DNA from: Bacteroidales bacterium 52_46
GTDB lineage: Bacteria; Bacteroidota; Bacteroidia; Bacteroidales; Muribaculaceae
DNA: 64,000 nt
Direction of reading: 5' to 3'
Assembly (NCBI GenBank): GCA_001915385.1
Contig: MNQK01000001.1
Span: 186,001 to 250,000, forward strand
Below are positions 50,152 to 59,819 of the stretch, piece after piece. A model generated the notes under the pieces. The model saw nothing but the letters and a program-made list of their open reading frames with translations, was not told where the DNA came from and ran no database searches. The position numbers and the translations under genes were made by a program. The first letter of the stretch is position 1. Each line of letters begins with the position of its first letter.

Positions 50152-50979
50152 ATGAAGAAAAAGAACATTATAACCCGCTCCGTATCGGGAGCCGTGTATG
50201 TAGGACTGCTCATCGGGGCAGTATTGTCGGGAGGAATATGGATTGTACTTCTGACAAGCCTGCTTGCCATGGTCGGAGTCTACGAATTCATAGCTATGAC
50301 AAGCGAGGGGAAGTTCCCGCGCTTCGCGTCGCTGCTCGACATATCGGCAGCGATAATGCTTCAAGTAGCGGCCGGAGTAAGCTTTACCGGCTCACGCAAG
50401 GCATTCCTGACACTGATGATGGTGTACATACTGCTCATTGTGGCGCGTACCGTCACGCAGCTTTACGCCGTGCACCGCAATTCGGTCAACTCCCTGTCGC
50501 GCTCCATGATGGCGCAGATGTATGTGGCGATGCCTCTCGCGCTTTTCTCCGCATTATATTTCACCTTCACCCCGCATATCATGCTCGCGATACTCGTGTT
50601 CATCTGGGTCAACGACACGGGTGCGTTCTGCGTCGGCTCGACAATGGGTCGCCACAAACTGTTCGAACGCATCTCTCCCAAAAAGACATGGGAAGGATTC
50701 TGGGGCGGCATGCTGTTCTGCGTTATTGCAGCATTCATAATGCGCGGATTTTTCCCTCAGTATTACGACATCATGAGCTACGGCGATATGTGTCGTATGG
50801 GCATACTCGTATCCATATTCGCCACTCTCGGCGACCTTGTCGAGTCGCAGATCAAACGCACGTGCGGCGTAAAGGACTCAGGCAAACTCATCCCGGGCCA
50901 CGGCGGCATACTCGACCGCATCGACTCGCTACTGCTCGTGGTGCCTGTATCGTTGATTTATCTCTATTTCATATCCTAA
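50152..50979 (+). CDS. cdsA: Phosphatidate cytidylyltransferase
   Basis: A 275-residue membrane enzyme with about seven transmembrane segments. The family signature near the C-terminus is complete: 'LGDLVESQIKRTCGVKDSGK' and 'LIPGHGGILDRIDSLL'. It makes CDP-diacylglycerol for phospholipids. Follows folK; purM begins 20 bases downstream. Confidence 0.95.
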   Translation: MKKKNIITRSVSGAVYVGLLIGAVLSGGIWIVLLTSLLAMVGVYEFIAMTSEGKFPRFASLLDISAAIMLQVAAGVSFTGSRKAFLTLMMVYILLIVARTVTQLYAVHRNSVNSLSRSMMAQMYVAMPLALFSALYFTFTPHIMLAILVFIWVNDTGAFCVGSTMGRHKLFERISPKKTWEGFWGGMLFCVIAAFIMRGFFPQYYDIMSYGDMCRMGILVSIFATLGDLVESQIKRTCGVKDSGKLIPGHGGILDRIDSLLLVVPVSLIYLYFIS

Positions 50980-50999
50980 GGTAAACAATTTTCATCACA

Positions 51000-52166
51000 A
51001 TGACTGACCAAAGATATAATCTCCGGGGCGTCTCGGCATCGAAAGAGGATGTACACAACGCCATCAAGAACGTAGACAAAGGACTTTACCCCAAAGCATT
51101 CTGCAAGATTATCCCCGACATACTCGGAGGTGATCCCGACTGGTGCAATATCATGCATGCCGACGGAGCGGGCACGAAATCGTCGCTCGCATACGTATAC
51201 TGGCGTGAGACCGGCGACATCAGCGTGTGGAAAGGGATTGCCCAGGACGCCCTGATAATGAACATCGACGACCTGCTCTGCGTGGGCGCGACCGACAATA
51301 TACTCCTTTCATCGACCATCGGACGTAACAAGCACCTCATCCCCGGCGAAGTCATATCGGCGATAATCAACGGCACCGAGGAACTGCTCGAGGAACTGCG
51401 CGGCCAGGGCGTTACGATTTATTCTACCGGAGGTGAGACCGCCGACGTGGGCGACCTCGTGCGTACCATCATCGTCGACTCCACCGTTACCTGCCGCATG
51501 CGCCGCAGCGACGTCATCAACAACGCCAACATAGCCGCCGGCGACGTCATTGTAGGTCTTGCATCCTACGGCAAAGCCACATACGAGAGCGAATACAACG
51601 GCGGCATGGGCTCCAACGGCCTCACTTCAGCCCGTCACGACGTGTTCGGCAAATATCTCGCCGAGCGTTATCCCGAAAGCTACGATGCCGCAGTGCCTCA
51701 GGAGCTCGTATATTCGGGGAGCACAGCCCTGACCGACACGGTCGAGGACGTACCTGTAAATGCCGGCAAGCTCGTACTGTCGCCGACGCGCACCTACGCG
51801 CCTGTCATCAAAGCCATCCTCGACAAGATGCGCAGCGACATCCACGGCATGGTACACTGCTCGGGAGGCGCTCAGACCAAGGTGATGCATTTCGTCGAAA
51901 ACAAGCACGTCATCAAGGACAACCTGTTCCCAGTGCCACCGTTGTTCGACCTTATACAGCGTCAGTCGGGCACTCCATGGGAGGAGATGTACAAAGTGTT
52001 CAACATGGGACACCGCATGGAAATCTATCTCGCGCCCGAACATGCACAGGCCATAATCGACATCGCCGCCGGTTTCGGCATCGAAGCCCGCATAGTCGGG
52101 CGCGTAGAGGCCGCACCAGCCAACCGCCTTACCATAATTTCCGACAAAGGCACATTCGAATACTAA
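51000..52166 (+). CDS. purM: Phosphoribosylformylglycinamidine cyclo-ligase (AIR synthase), Bacteroidetes type
   Basis: A 388-residue AIR-synthase-fold protein. 'MHADGAGTKSSLAYVYW', 'ALIMNIDDLLCVGATD', 'YSTGGETADVGDLVRTIIVD', 'VGLASYGKATYESEYNGGMG' and 'GMVHCSGGAQTKVMHF' correspond to PurM motifs. It is longer than the E. coli enzyme (345) and diverged, as usual in Bacteroidetes. It closes the ring of 5-aminoimidazole ribotide in purine synthesis. The identity as the working PurM is likely; a PurM-related ATPase is the alternative. Confidence 0.85.
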   Translation: MTDQRYNLRGVSASKEDVHNAIKNVDKGLYPKAFCKIIPDILGGDPDWCNIMHADGAGTKSSLAYVYWRETGDISVWKGIAQDALIMNIDDLLCVGATDNILLSSTIGRNKHLIPGEVISAIINGTEELLEELRGQGVTIYSTGGETADVGDLVRTIIVDSTVTCRMRRSDVINNANIAAGDVIVGLASYGKATYESEYNGGMGSNGLTSARHDVFGKYLAERYPESYDAAVPQELVYSGSTALTDTVEDVPVNAGKLVLSPTRTYAPVIKAILDKMRSDIHGMVHCSGGAQTKVMHFVENKHVIKDNLFPVPPLFDLIQRQSGTPWEEMYKVFNMGHRMEIYLAPEHAQAIIDIAAGFGIEARIVGRVEAAPANRLTIISDKGTFEY

Positions 52167-52224
52167 ACGGTGTTTCAAACTACGCCAATATCTGCATAAT
52201 TGAATCCTGCATACGGATTCAATG

Positions 52225-52296
52225 AACCGCGGTTGAAAACCGCGGCTACTACAATACTGACCATCAGCATAGTGGCCGCGGTTTCCAACCGCGGTT
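52225..52296. repeat. Dispersed palindromic element, copy 2
   Basis: Two 26-base arms (52225-52250, 52271-52296) are reverse complements at 24 of 26 positions. Each arm contains an AACCGCGGTT-type palindrome. The sequence and the loop (CTACTACAATACTGACCATCAGC) match the inner part of the element at 18268-18376. Located between purM and the MltF-like gene. Confidence 0.8.
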
Positions 52297-52318
52297 AGTT
52301 TGTCCTTGCGTCATTTGC

Positions 52319-53797
52319 ATGAAACTTTTTCAAGAGTGCAGGCGTTTGTATATACGTGAGGATTATAAACTAATTTCGATTCACGTGTTTTACTTCAATA
52401 TATCGGGACGGACAGCAAGACATGCGTTGGCGGCAGTGGCAGCAGCCACCGTGGCACTGGCTACAGCCTCTTGCAGCAAAAGTGACGGAAACACATCGCA
52501 GCATCTTGAGAATCACACTCTCCCCGACACCCTTGTCATAGCCACACTCTACTCTCCGAGTTCCTACTTCATATACCGTGACGAACCGATGGGCTACGAC
52601 TATAACCTCATATACCAGTTCGCCCAGGACAAAGGCCTGGAACTCAAGATAGAGGTAGCGCCGTCGGTGCACCGAGCCATCGAGATGCTCGACAGCGGAC
52701 ACGTCGACCTCATTGCCTACGAAATACCCGAAATCACCGAATATAAGGACAAACTTGTGCCCTGCGGACCGCGCAACGAGTCATATCAGGTGCTTGTACA
52801 GCCCAAAATAGAAGGAAAGGCACAGATTACCGACGTGACCGACCTGCCCGGACACGAAGTCGCGGTGGAAGACGGCACTAAATACATGTACCGCCTTGAG
52901 AACCTTGACGACGAGCTCGGAGGCGGCATCATCATCAATGCAATCGACGCCGACACCATCGACGCCGAAGCACTCATCGAGATGGTTGCCGACAGGAAAA
53001 TACCGCTCACTATTGTCGACAACAATATCGCCCAGATCAATGCCACTTACTTCCCTACGCTCGATATTTCGGTAGATGTCAGTTTCCCGCAGGAATCGGC
53101 GTGGGCTGTATCGACCAAATATGCGTGGCTCGGCGACTCAATCGACGCATGGCTTGACACCGACCAGTCGCGCGCGACCAACGCCGAGCTCCACAAGCGG
53201 TATTTCGAGCAGGCCAAGGCTCCGCAAGTGGCCATGTCGCTTGACCTGAGCGACGGAACTATTTCAAAATACGACGCCTGGTTCAAGAAATATGCCTCAA
53301 GCATAGGATGGGACTGGCGCCTGCTCGCGTCGCAAAGCTTCCAGGAGAGCCGCTTCAACCCCAAAGCCAAATCATGGGCGGGCGCACGCGGACTCATGCA
53401 GCTTATGCCGCGCACGGCCAGGGCCTACAATCTCCCCGCCAAAAAGATGAACGACCCCGAATCATCAATCGCGACATCGGTAAAGATGCTCGACGACCTC
53501 GACAAGATGCTGATGAAAAAAGTTCCCGACGACCGTGAGCGCCAGAAATTCATTCTCGCCTGCTACAACGGCGGCATCGGACACGTGACCGACGCGATGG
53601 CACTTGCCGAAAAATACGGAATGGACCCCACGAAATGGGACGGCAATGTGGAGAAGGCCATACTAATGAAATCAAATCCCGAATACTACAATGACCCTGT
53701 AGTGAAATACGGATATATGCGAGGCCGCGAGACAACCGGATACGTGGACAAAATCATGAAATACTACGACAGGTTCAAACGCGAGATACCCGCATGA
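52319..53797 (+). CDS. MltF-like membrane-bound lytic transglycosylase
   Basis: Up to 492 residues; the true start is uncertain. A hydrophobic segment and possible lipobox ('VAAATVALATASC') lie at residues 38-51, so the first 20 or so codons may be untranslated, with a GTG at 52385 as an alternative start. A solute-binding-type domain ('TLVIATLYSPSSYFIYRDEP', 'GYDYNLIYQFAQDKGLELKI') is followed by an SLT transglycosylase domain from about residue 325: 'WDWRLLASQSFQESRFNPKA' with the catalytic Glu, 'SWAGARGLMQLMPRTARAYN', 'ILACYNGGIGHVTDAM'. It cleaves peptidoglycan, forming 1,6-anhydro products. Confidence 0.88.
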   Translation: MKLFQECRRLYIREDYKLISIHVFYFNISGRTARHALAAVAAATVALATASCSKSDGNTSQHLENHTLPDTLVIATLYSPSSYFIYRDEPMGYDYNLIYQFAQDKGLELKIEVAPSVHRAIEMLDSGHVDLIAYEIPEITEYKDKLVPCGPRNESYQVLVQPKIEGKAQITDVTDLPGHEVAVEDGTKYMYRLENLDDELGGGIIINAIDADTIDAEALIEMVADRKIPLTIVDNNIAQINATYFPTLDISVDVSFPQESAWAVSTKYAWLGDSIDAWLDTDQSRATNAELHKRYFEQAKAPQVAMSLDLSDGTISKYDAWFKKYASSIGWDWRLLASQSFQESRFNPKAKSWAGARGLMQLMPRTARAYNLPAKKMNDPESSIATSVKMLDDLDKMLMKKVPDDRERQKFILACYNGGIGHVTDAMALAEKYGMDPTKWDGNVEKAILMKSNPEYYNDPVVKYGYMRGRETTGYVDKIMKYYDRFKREIPA

Positions 53798-53955
53798 GGT
53801 CTGCAAAATTTTATTTGCTCAATTTTTTATGAAAATTTCAGCATATTAAGTTAATTTTTTGTACCTTTATTCACTCTAAAGATACCCGGTGCGCGCCGTC
53901 GCATCGGAAACGATAGCAACAAACAATTATTGATAACATTATCAACGACTTATTT

Positions 53956-54504
53956 ATGAAAAAGACTTATCTTAGCGCAGCATTGATACTCACTGTCGCT
54001 GCATCGTTCTCCTTCTCGTCATGTATCGGCAGCTTCTCCCTCACCAATAAGCTCCTGAACTGGAACAAAGGTGTAAGCAACAAGTTTGTCAACGAACTGA
54101 TATTCTTCGGTTTCTGGATACTTCCCGTATATGAGGTAACGACATTGGCCGACCTCCTCGTACTCAACTCAATCGAGTTCTGGAGCGGCAACAATCCTGT
54201 GGCCAAAGGCACCAAAGTGATTGACGGACAGGACGGACGCTATCTGGTTGAATGCGACGGCAAGGGTTATACCATCACTTCGGAAAACGACGGCTCGGTA
54301 GTGCGTCTCGACTTCGACTCGGCCGACAAGTCATGGAGCGTAGAGGCCGACGGCAAGAGCGTCAAACTGATGTCGTTTGTCGACGATACCCATGTCAACA
54401 TGCTTGACGCCAACGGCGATTACCGTCTCATCGAACTGTCGGACGCCGGTGTACTGGCATATCAGGAGATAGTTTCAGGCCAGATGTTCATGGCAGCCCG
54501 CTGA
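53956..54504 (+). CDS. DUF3332 family lipoprotein
   Basis: A 182-residue predicted lipoprotein ('AASFSFSSC' lipobox at residues 14-22). The 'GSFSLTNKLLNWNKGVSNKF' and 'NELIFFGFWILPVYEVTTLA' segments match DUF3332, a family of unknown function with a hydrophobic stretch after the lipobox. The rest is beta-rich. Single-gene unit with its own AT-rich upstream region (53798-53955). Confidence 0.88.
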   Translation: MKKTYLSAALILTVAASFSFSSCIGSFSLTNKLLNWNKGVSNKFVNELIFFGFWILPVYEVTTLADLLVLNSIEFWSGNNPVAKGTKVIDGQDGRYLVECDGKGYTITSENDGSVVRLDFDSADKSWSVEADGKSVKLMSFVDDTHVNMLDANGDYRLIELSDAGVLAYQEIVSGQMFMAAR

Positions 54505-54574
54505 TATACTGTGTGTCAGTATTTTGGCACGACTTGTTATTTTTATTCGGACAACATTCTAACAAACACAAATA

Positions 54575-56323
54575 ATGGAAAACGAAGAATTGATTAAAAC
54601 AGTCACCGAAAAGGCAAAAGGCTGGCTCGGCGACGGATATGACGAAGAAACCCGCAAAGAGGTGGAACGCATGCTCAATGCCGACGACAAGACAGAACTT
54701 ATCGAATCATTCTACAAAGACCTCGAATTCGGCACCGGCGGTCTGCGCGGCATCATGGGCGCAGGCTCCAACCGTATGAACATATATACAGTCGGCGCAG
54801 CCACCCAGGGACTCGCCAACTACCTTCTCGAAGCATTCCGCGACCTGCCGCAAATCAGCGTTGTCGTAGGTCACGACGTGCGCAACAACTCACGCAAATT
54901 CGCCGAAATCGTTGCCGCCATCTTCTCGGCCAACGGCATCAAGGCATACCTCTTCGAGGACTTCCGCCCCACCCCCGAACTTTCGTTCGCCATCCGCCAT
55001 CTCGGATGCCAGAGCGGTGTCAACATCACGGCGTCACACAATCCCAAGGAATATAACGGCTACAAGGCCTACTGGGCCGACGGCGCGCAGATTATCGCTC
55101 CCCACGACGTGAATATCATCGACCACGTCAACAAAATCAAGAGCGTGAGCGAAATCAAGTTCAACGGCAATCCCGAGCTTATCCAGATTATCGGCAAGGA
55201 AATCGACGATGCGTTCCTGACTGCCATCAAAGGACTCTCGCTCAGCCCCGAAGCTATCAAGCGTCACGCCGATCTCAAGATAGTATATACCCCTATCCAC
55301 GGCACCGGCGTCAAGATGATTCCCGCTTCGCTCAAGAACTACGGCTTCACCAACATAATCCACGTACCCGAACAGGATATACCTTCGGGCGATTTCCCCA
55401 CCGTGGAATCACCCAACCCCGAAGTACCCTCGGCCATGGCAATGGCTATCGCAAAGGCCAAGGAAGTGGGAGCCGACCTCGTTGTGGCATCCGACCCCGA
55501 CGCCGACCGTATCGGCTGCGTCATCCGCGACAACAAGGGTGAGTACGTGCTCATCAACGGCAACCAGATAGTCATGATACTCCTCAACTACCTGATGACA
55601 CGCAACGCCGAGCTCGGCATGCTCAAGGGCAACGAGTACATCGTAAAGACAATCGTGACCACCGAGACCATCAAGGCTATCGCCGACGCATGGAACATAC
55701 GCATGTTTGACTGCTACACCGGCTTCAAGTGGATTGCCGCCGTAATACGCGACCACGAGGACACTTCACGCTACCTCGGCGGCGGCGAAGAGAGCTACGG
55801 CTTCCTTGCCGAAGACTTCGCACGCGACAAAGACTCCGTATCAGCCATCTCGCTCATGGCCGAAATATGCGCATGGGCTAAGGATAAAGGCATGGACTTC
55901 CTGCAGATGCTCCAGGACATCTACATCAAATACGGCTTCTCACGCGAAGAGGGTATCTCGGTAGTGCGCAAAGGCAAATCGGGCGCCGAAGAGATTATAG
56001 CCATGATGAAGGCATTCCGCTCCAATCCTCCCGAATCGCTGGGCGGAAGCAAGGTTGTCACCATCAAGGACTACGCCGACCTCAACGTGACCGATGTCAC
56101 CACCGGCACAGTATCCAAGATGGATATGCCTACCACGTCAAATGTGCTCCAGTATTTCACCGAAGACGGCACGAAGGTATCTATACGTCCGTCGGGCACC
56201 GAGCCCAAGATTAAATTCTACATCGAGGTGAAGGGCACTATGGCTACCAACGCCGACTATGACAAGGCCATCAACGAGGCCGACAACAAGATTGCCGCAG
56301 TCAAGACCGACCTCGGCATCTGA
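54575..56323 (+). CDS. Phosphohexomutase (phosphoglucomutase/phosphomannomutase family)
   Basis: A 582-residue alpha-D-phosphohexomutase. Active-serine loop 'GVNITASHNPKEYNGYKAYW' (about residue 150), metal loop 'VVASDPDADRIGCVI' (about 307), sugar-binding 'GGGEESYGFL' (about 403) and phosphate-binding 'SIRPSGTEPKIKFYIEV' (about 540). It interconverts hexose 1- and 6-phosphates; glucose versus mannose preference is not clear. Length and layout fit the Bacteroidetes phospho-sugar mutase. Confidence 0.93.
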   Translation: MENEELIKTVTEKAKGWLGDGYDEETRKEVERMLNADDKTELIESFYKDLEFGTGGLRGIMGAGSNRMNIYTVGAATQGLANYLLEAFRDLPQISVVVGHDVRNNSRKFAEIVAAIFSANGIKAYLFEDFRPTPELSFAIRHLGCQSGVNITASHNPKEYNGYKAYWADGAQIIAPHDVNIIDHVNKIKSVSEIKFNGNPELIQIIGKEIDDAFLTAIKGLSLSPEAIKRHADLKIVYTPIHGTGVKMIPASLKNYGFTNIIHVPEQDIPSGDFPTVESPNPEVPSAMAMAIAKAKEVGADLVVASDPDADRIGCVIRDNKGEYVLINGNQIVMILLNYLMTRNAELGMLKGNEYIVKTIVTTETIKAIADAWNIRMFDCYTGFKWIAAVIRDHEDTSRYLGGGEESYGFLAEDFARDKDSVSAISLMAEICAWAKDKGMDFLQMLQDIYIKYGFSREEGISVVRKGKSGAEEIIAMMKAFRSNPPESLGGSKVVTIKDYADLNVTDVTTGTVSKMDMPTTSNVLQYFTEDGTKVSIRPSGTEPKIKFYIEVKGTMATNADYDKAINEADNKIAAVKTDLGI

Positions 56324-56405
56324 TAAAGTAAAAATCACCGAAGGGTGTGTCATAATGCCTGAAAAAGACATTGTGGCACACCTTTTTAATCATATTTATC
56401 GCATC

Positions 56406-57080
56406 ATGGAGGTAGTCTACGAGGACAACCATATCATCATCGTCAACAAGGCCGTGGGCGAAATCGTGCAGGGCGACAAGACAGGCGACACACCGCTGAG
56501 CGAGATTGTCGGGCAATGGCTTAAGGAGAAATACGCCAAACCGGGCAACGTGTTTGTCGGCGTGGCGCATCGTCTCGACCGTCCGGTAGCGGGGCTTGTA
56601 GTGTTTGCCAAGACGTCGAAGGCTCTCACGCGGCTCAACGAGATGTTCCGCAACGGCGACGTGCACAAAACCTACTGGGCCATATCGCGCGGCGTTCCGC
56701 AGCAGCCGGAGGGTGAGCTGACCCACTATATCACGACCGTGGAGCGCACCAACAAGTCATACGCCTATACCGAGCCGCGTCCAAATGCCAAGGAGGCACG
56801 GCTGCGCTACCGGGTCATAGGCAAGTCTGACCGCTACAACCTGATAGAAGTAAATCTGCTCACAGGACGCAAGCATCAGATACGCGTGCAGCTGTCGGCT
56901 ATCGGCTGCCCCATAAAGGGAGACTTGAAATATGGCGACAAACGCAGCAATCCCAACGGCGGCATATCGCTGCTCGCCCGCCGGATTGAATTCATACACC
57001 CCGTATCAAAGGAACCCATTGTCGTGGAAGCGCCATTGCCGACCGACGACCCGTTATGGAAAATCCTGACGCAAGAGTGA
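56406..57080 (+). CDS. RluA-family pseudouridine synthase
   Basis: About 224 residues from the ATG at 56406 ('MEVVYEDNHIIIVNKAVGEI'). The catalytic Asp is in 'VAHRLDRPVAGLVVFAKTSK', with 'LLTGRKHQIRVQLSAIGCPI' as the second signature. There is no S4 domain. It isomerises uridine in rRNA or tRNA; the target site cannot be given. Upstream in-frame ATGs would overlap the mutase gene and do not match the family start. Confidence 0.9.
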   Translation: MEVVYEDNHIIIVNKAVGEIVQGDKTGDTPLSEIVGQWLKEKYAKPGNVFVGVAHRLDRPVAGLVVFAKTSKALTRLNEMFRNGDVHKTYWAISRGVPQQPEGELTHYITTVERTNKSYAYTEPRPNAKEARLRYRVIGKSDRYNLIEVNLLTGRKHQIRVQLSAIGCPIKGDLKYGDKRSNPNGGISLLARRIEFIHPVSKEPIVVEAPLPTDDPLWKILTQE

Positions 57081-57126
57081 CGAAATCGATAAATAAAATG
57101 GAGAAAATGCCGGTTACTTAAGGATG

Positions 57127-57374
57127 ACGTCCGGAGGACGTTGATTATTCGTAACCACGTACGCCGAAGCTTGCTGAGGCGTGCGTGGCAAGTTATCAGC
57201 TCGGAAGCGGGGCGTCCGGAGGACGCCGATTTACATAACTCCATTTATGATAAAAAGCCGGTAACTAAGTAAATCGGCGTCCTCCGGACGCCTGCTCACA
57301 TGTCCATAATTCCCCGCATGCCTCCGTTTCACTCCGGCATACGGGGTTACGAATAATCGGCGTCCTCCGGACGC
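57127..57374. repeat. Nested double inverted repeat
   Basis: An inner pair with perfect 24-base arms (57211-57234 and 57269-57292) sits inside an outer pair of about 30 bases (57127-57156 and 57345-57374, about 27 matches). All four arms contain the same core, CGTCCGGAGGACG, itself a palindrome. The folded form would be a long interrupted stem. It fills most of the spacer between the RluA-type gene and fmt. Confidence 0.8.
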
Positions 57375-57404
57375 TCCGGTGGTAAGTATACAGCATTGGA
57401 ACTC

Positions 57405-57470
57405 GATTTATCGCGTCCGGGCCATACGAATGTAAATTTTCTATACCGATATAAGCGGACGCGATAAATC
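57405..57470. repeat. Inverted repeat before fmt
   Basis: Perfect 15-base arms (57405-57419, 57456-57470; GATTTATCGCGTCCG) with a 36-base loop. The flank ATCGCGTCCCTACAATTT recurs at 60486-60503. It lies 45 bases before the fmt start. Confidence 0.75.
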
Positions 57471-57514
57471 GCGTCCCTACAATTTGATTGAAGTATATTC
57501 AAACCCTGCAATGC

Positions 57515-58459
57515 ATGAAAAAAGAAGACCTCAGAATAGTATTTCTCGGCACGCCTGACTTCGCGGTCGAGAGCCTTGACCTGCTTGTAAAAAACGGATT
57601 CAATATCGTGGGCGTGGTAACGGCCACCGACAAACCTGCCGGACGCGGCCACAAGATGCTCCCCTCGGCTGTAAAACAATATGCGGTAGAACACGGACTG
57701 CACCTCATGCAACCCGAACGCCTGAAAGACGAGGCGTTTGTCGACGAGCTCCGCAGCCTCAACGCCGACCTTTTCATCGTAATAGCATTCCGCATGCTTC
57801 CGGAAGTGGTATGGCAGATGCCGCGACTCGGCACATTCAACCTACACGCCTCGCTGCTTCCCAAATACCGCGGCGCAGCTCCGATAAACTGGGCTGTAAT
57901 CAACGGCGAAAAGGAGACCGGCGTCACCACATTTTTCCTGCGCCACGAAATAGATACCGGCGACGTCATCCAGCAGCAAAGCATCGCCATCGGCGAGGAT
58001 GAGAACGTAGGGTCGGTGCACGACCGCCTCATGCATCTCGGTGCGCAACTCACTCTCGACACTGTCAACGCGATACTTGACGGCACCGTCACCTCAATAC
58101 CGCAAAGCTGTTTCAGTGCCATTGAGCCAACTCCGGCTCCGAAGATATTCCGCGATACATGCCATATCGACCTTGCGCGTACCGCGGCCGAAGTGCACAA
58201 TCTTGTACGCGGGCTCTCACCCTACCCCGGAGCATGGATTGACATCACTCTTGCCGACGGAACGCCCCTCACCGCAAAGATATTCGAGACGAAACCTACA
58301 GCATCGCCTGCCCCCGCATCTGAGCAAGGTAAAGTCTACGCCCACGACGGCCATCTCTACCTCGGAGCAGCCGACCGCGCAGTAGAAATACTGTCGCTGC
58401 AGCCTGCCGGCAAACGCCGCATGACAGCCGACGAATTTCTACGCGGCACGCGGCTGTGA
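57515..58459 (+). CDS. fmt: Methionyl-tRNA formyltransferase
   Basis: About 314 residues from the ATG at 57515 ('MKKEDLRIVFLGTPDFAVES'). The formyl-transfer domain has 'FNLHASLLPKYRGAAPINWA' with the catalytic Asn-His region and 'EIDTGDVIQQQ'; the C-terminal OB-like domain follows ('LVRGLSPYPGAW'). It formylates initiator tRNA. In-frame start at 57488 is less likely because the family begins near 'LRIVFLGTP'. Confidence 0.95.
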   Translation: MKKEDLRIVFLGTPDFAVESLDLLVKNGFNIVGVVTATDKPAGRGHKMLPSAVKQYAVEHGLHLMQPERLKDEAFVDELRSLNADLFIVIAFRMLPEVVWQMPRLGTFNLHASLLPKYRGAAPINWAVINGEKETGVTTFFLRHEIDTGDVIQQQSIAIGEDENVGSVHDRLMHLGAQLTLDTVNAILDGTVTSIPQSCFSAIEPTPAPKIFRDTCHIDLARTAAEVHNLVRGLSPYPGAWIDITLADGTPLTAKIFETKPTASPAPASEQGKVYAHDGHLYLGAADRAVEILSLQPAGKRRMTADEFLRGTRL

Positions 58460-58470
58460 TATAAGATAAA

Positions 58471-58815
58471 GTGAACACTGTCTTCGCAGAGCAGGAATAT
58501 TATGTCATGGCAAACAGGACGCTTCTCGAAAGTCTGGTAAACAATCTCGTGGTCAATGCCGTGCGTAGTTCAGGAGAAGTCGACATATCGCTGACCGGGT
58601 GCCGACTTAGTGTAAGCAATCCGTCGCAAAACGGAAAGCCGCTTGACCGCGACAGGCTGTTCCGCCGCTTCGCTTCGACACCCGGCACGAAAGGCAACGG
58701 CCTTGGCCTTGCAATTGCCAAAGCCGTATGCGACGTCCATCACTGGGATATAGAGTATGATTTTACAGGCGGCTGTCATCAATTCACGGTCAAGCTGAAA
58801 GGGTTTCAGAAATGA
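58471..58815 (+). pseudogene. Histidine kinase remnant (ATPase domain only)
   Basis: A 114-codon frame from a GTG encodes only a HATPase_c domain: N box 'LLESLVNNLVVNAVRSSG', 'LSVSNPSQNGKPLDRDRLFR' in place of the usual D-x-G-x-G box, and 'GTKGNGLGLAIAKAVCDVHH'. The sensor, membrane and phospho-acceptor parts are missing and cannot fit, because fmt ends 11 bases upstream. This looks like the 3' remainder of a sensor kinase. It could still be expressed from the fmt transcript. It is convergent with the porin gene and overlaps it by 10 bases. Confidence 0.7.
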
Positions 58816-59819
58816 GCTACAAACTCAAGCACTATCTTATTCTGCTCCGATATTGAAGGGACCGCATCTTTATTGTAGAAATACTGCTCGTAGTTCAACC
58901 GTATATCGGCCTGAAGCGCGCCTTTCCCCATGCTCAGCGTCAATCCGCCCGTCAGCCTGTGCCGTTCGGGGTCATCGGTTTTGAGAAGTCCGTTTTCATC
59001 CTTTACACCTTTGCTATGGTCTGACATATAGTCATATCGGCCTAAAAAGGACAACGCCATGTTACTTTTCTTAAGAGGGAGCCTGTATGCGCCAAAAACA
59101 TCTACGGCATTGACAGGAGTGAATGCATGATGTGAATAATGCTTTCGAAGATACTCCGCCTCTATGTGCCAGCGGGAATTTTCCCAATAAACGCCTCCGT
59201 CATACATATAGGTATTGACATCCGACGCTCCTGCCTTCTGGCAGCTCAGCACGATATTCAATTGCCGCCACAGGCATATCTGCGCTTTGAATGAGAAATT
59301 ATAGTCGGAGGTCCAGAAGTTTTTCTGATTGGTAAGTCCCGATCCATTGAAGATGCCTCCCTCAAGCGTTACAGGCGCATCCACTCCGAATGTCCACGCG
59401 GCCGCCGCTCCGACATCCCTGACATTTCCTACCTGTTTGGCTATGAACGAACGGTTGGCGAAATACTGGAGATGGGGCGAACGGTGTGCATCGATTGAAA
59501 ACGGCACGCGCATCTGTCCGAAAGTAAATTTCAGCCTGTCGCCGGGCTGAAGCCTTATATATGCGTCAAACATCTTGATGGCACCTTCGTCAGAAAGGTC
59601 AATCTCGGCTTTGTACCGTACGACCGGTATGATTTTCCCTTCTACACTCATGCGCGCATTTCGTATCTCGAAGCGCCCTTCACTTATGTCGGGTTCATAC
59701 TCGTATTTTGCCCGGATCGTACCGTGTATCTCAGGAAGATATGGATTTTTATCCTGCGCCGTCATGGACGCAGCATAGATGGCAAATATGCCCAAAACTA
59801 CAAAAAACTTTCTTCTCAT
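58806..59819 (-). CDS. OprO/OprP-type porin
   Basis: A 337-residue outer membrane porin with a signal peptide ending near 'AASMTAQ'. 'GTIRAKYEYEPDISEGRFEI' then 'RNARMSVEGKIIPVVRYKAE' and 'LKFTFGQMRVPFSIDA' match the phosphate-selective porin family. Strands alternate throughout and the last residue is Phe, as needed for barrel insertion. Substrate unknown (phosphate or polyphosphate in Pseudomonas). A small gene overlaps its start by 4 bases. Confidence 0.88.
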   Translation of the reverse strand: MRRKFFVVLGIFAIYAASMTAQDKNPYLPEIHGTIRAKYEYEPDISEGRFEIRNARMSVEGKIIPVVRYKAEIDLSDEGAIKMFDAYIRLQPGDRLKFTFGQMRVPFSIDAHRSPHLQYFANRSFIAKQVGNVRDVGAAAAWTFGVDAPVTLEGGIFNGSGLTNQKNFWTSDYNFSFKAQICLWRQLNIVLSCQKAGASDVNTYMYDGGVYWENSRWHIEAEYLRKHYSHHAFTPVNAVDVFGAYRLPLKKSNMALSFLGRYDYMSDHSKGVKDENGLLKTDDPERHRLTGGLTLSMGKGALQADIRLNYEQYFYNKDAVPSISEQNKIVLEFVAHF

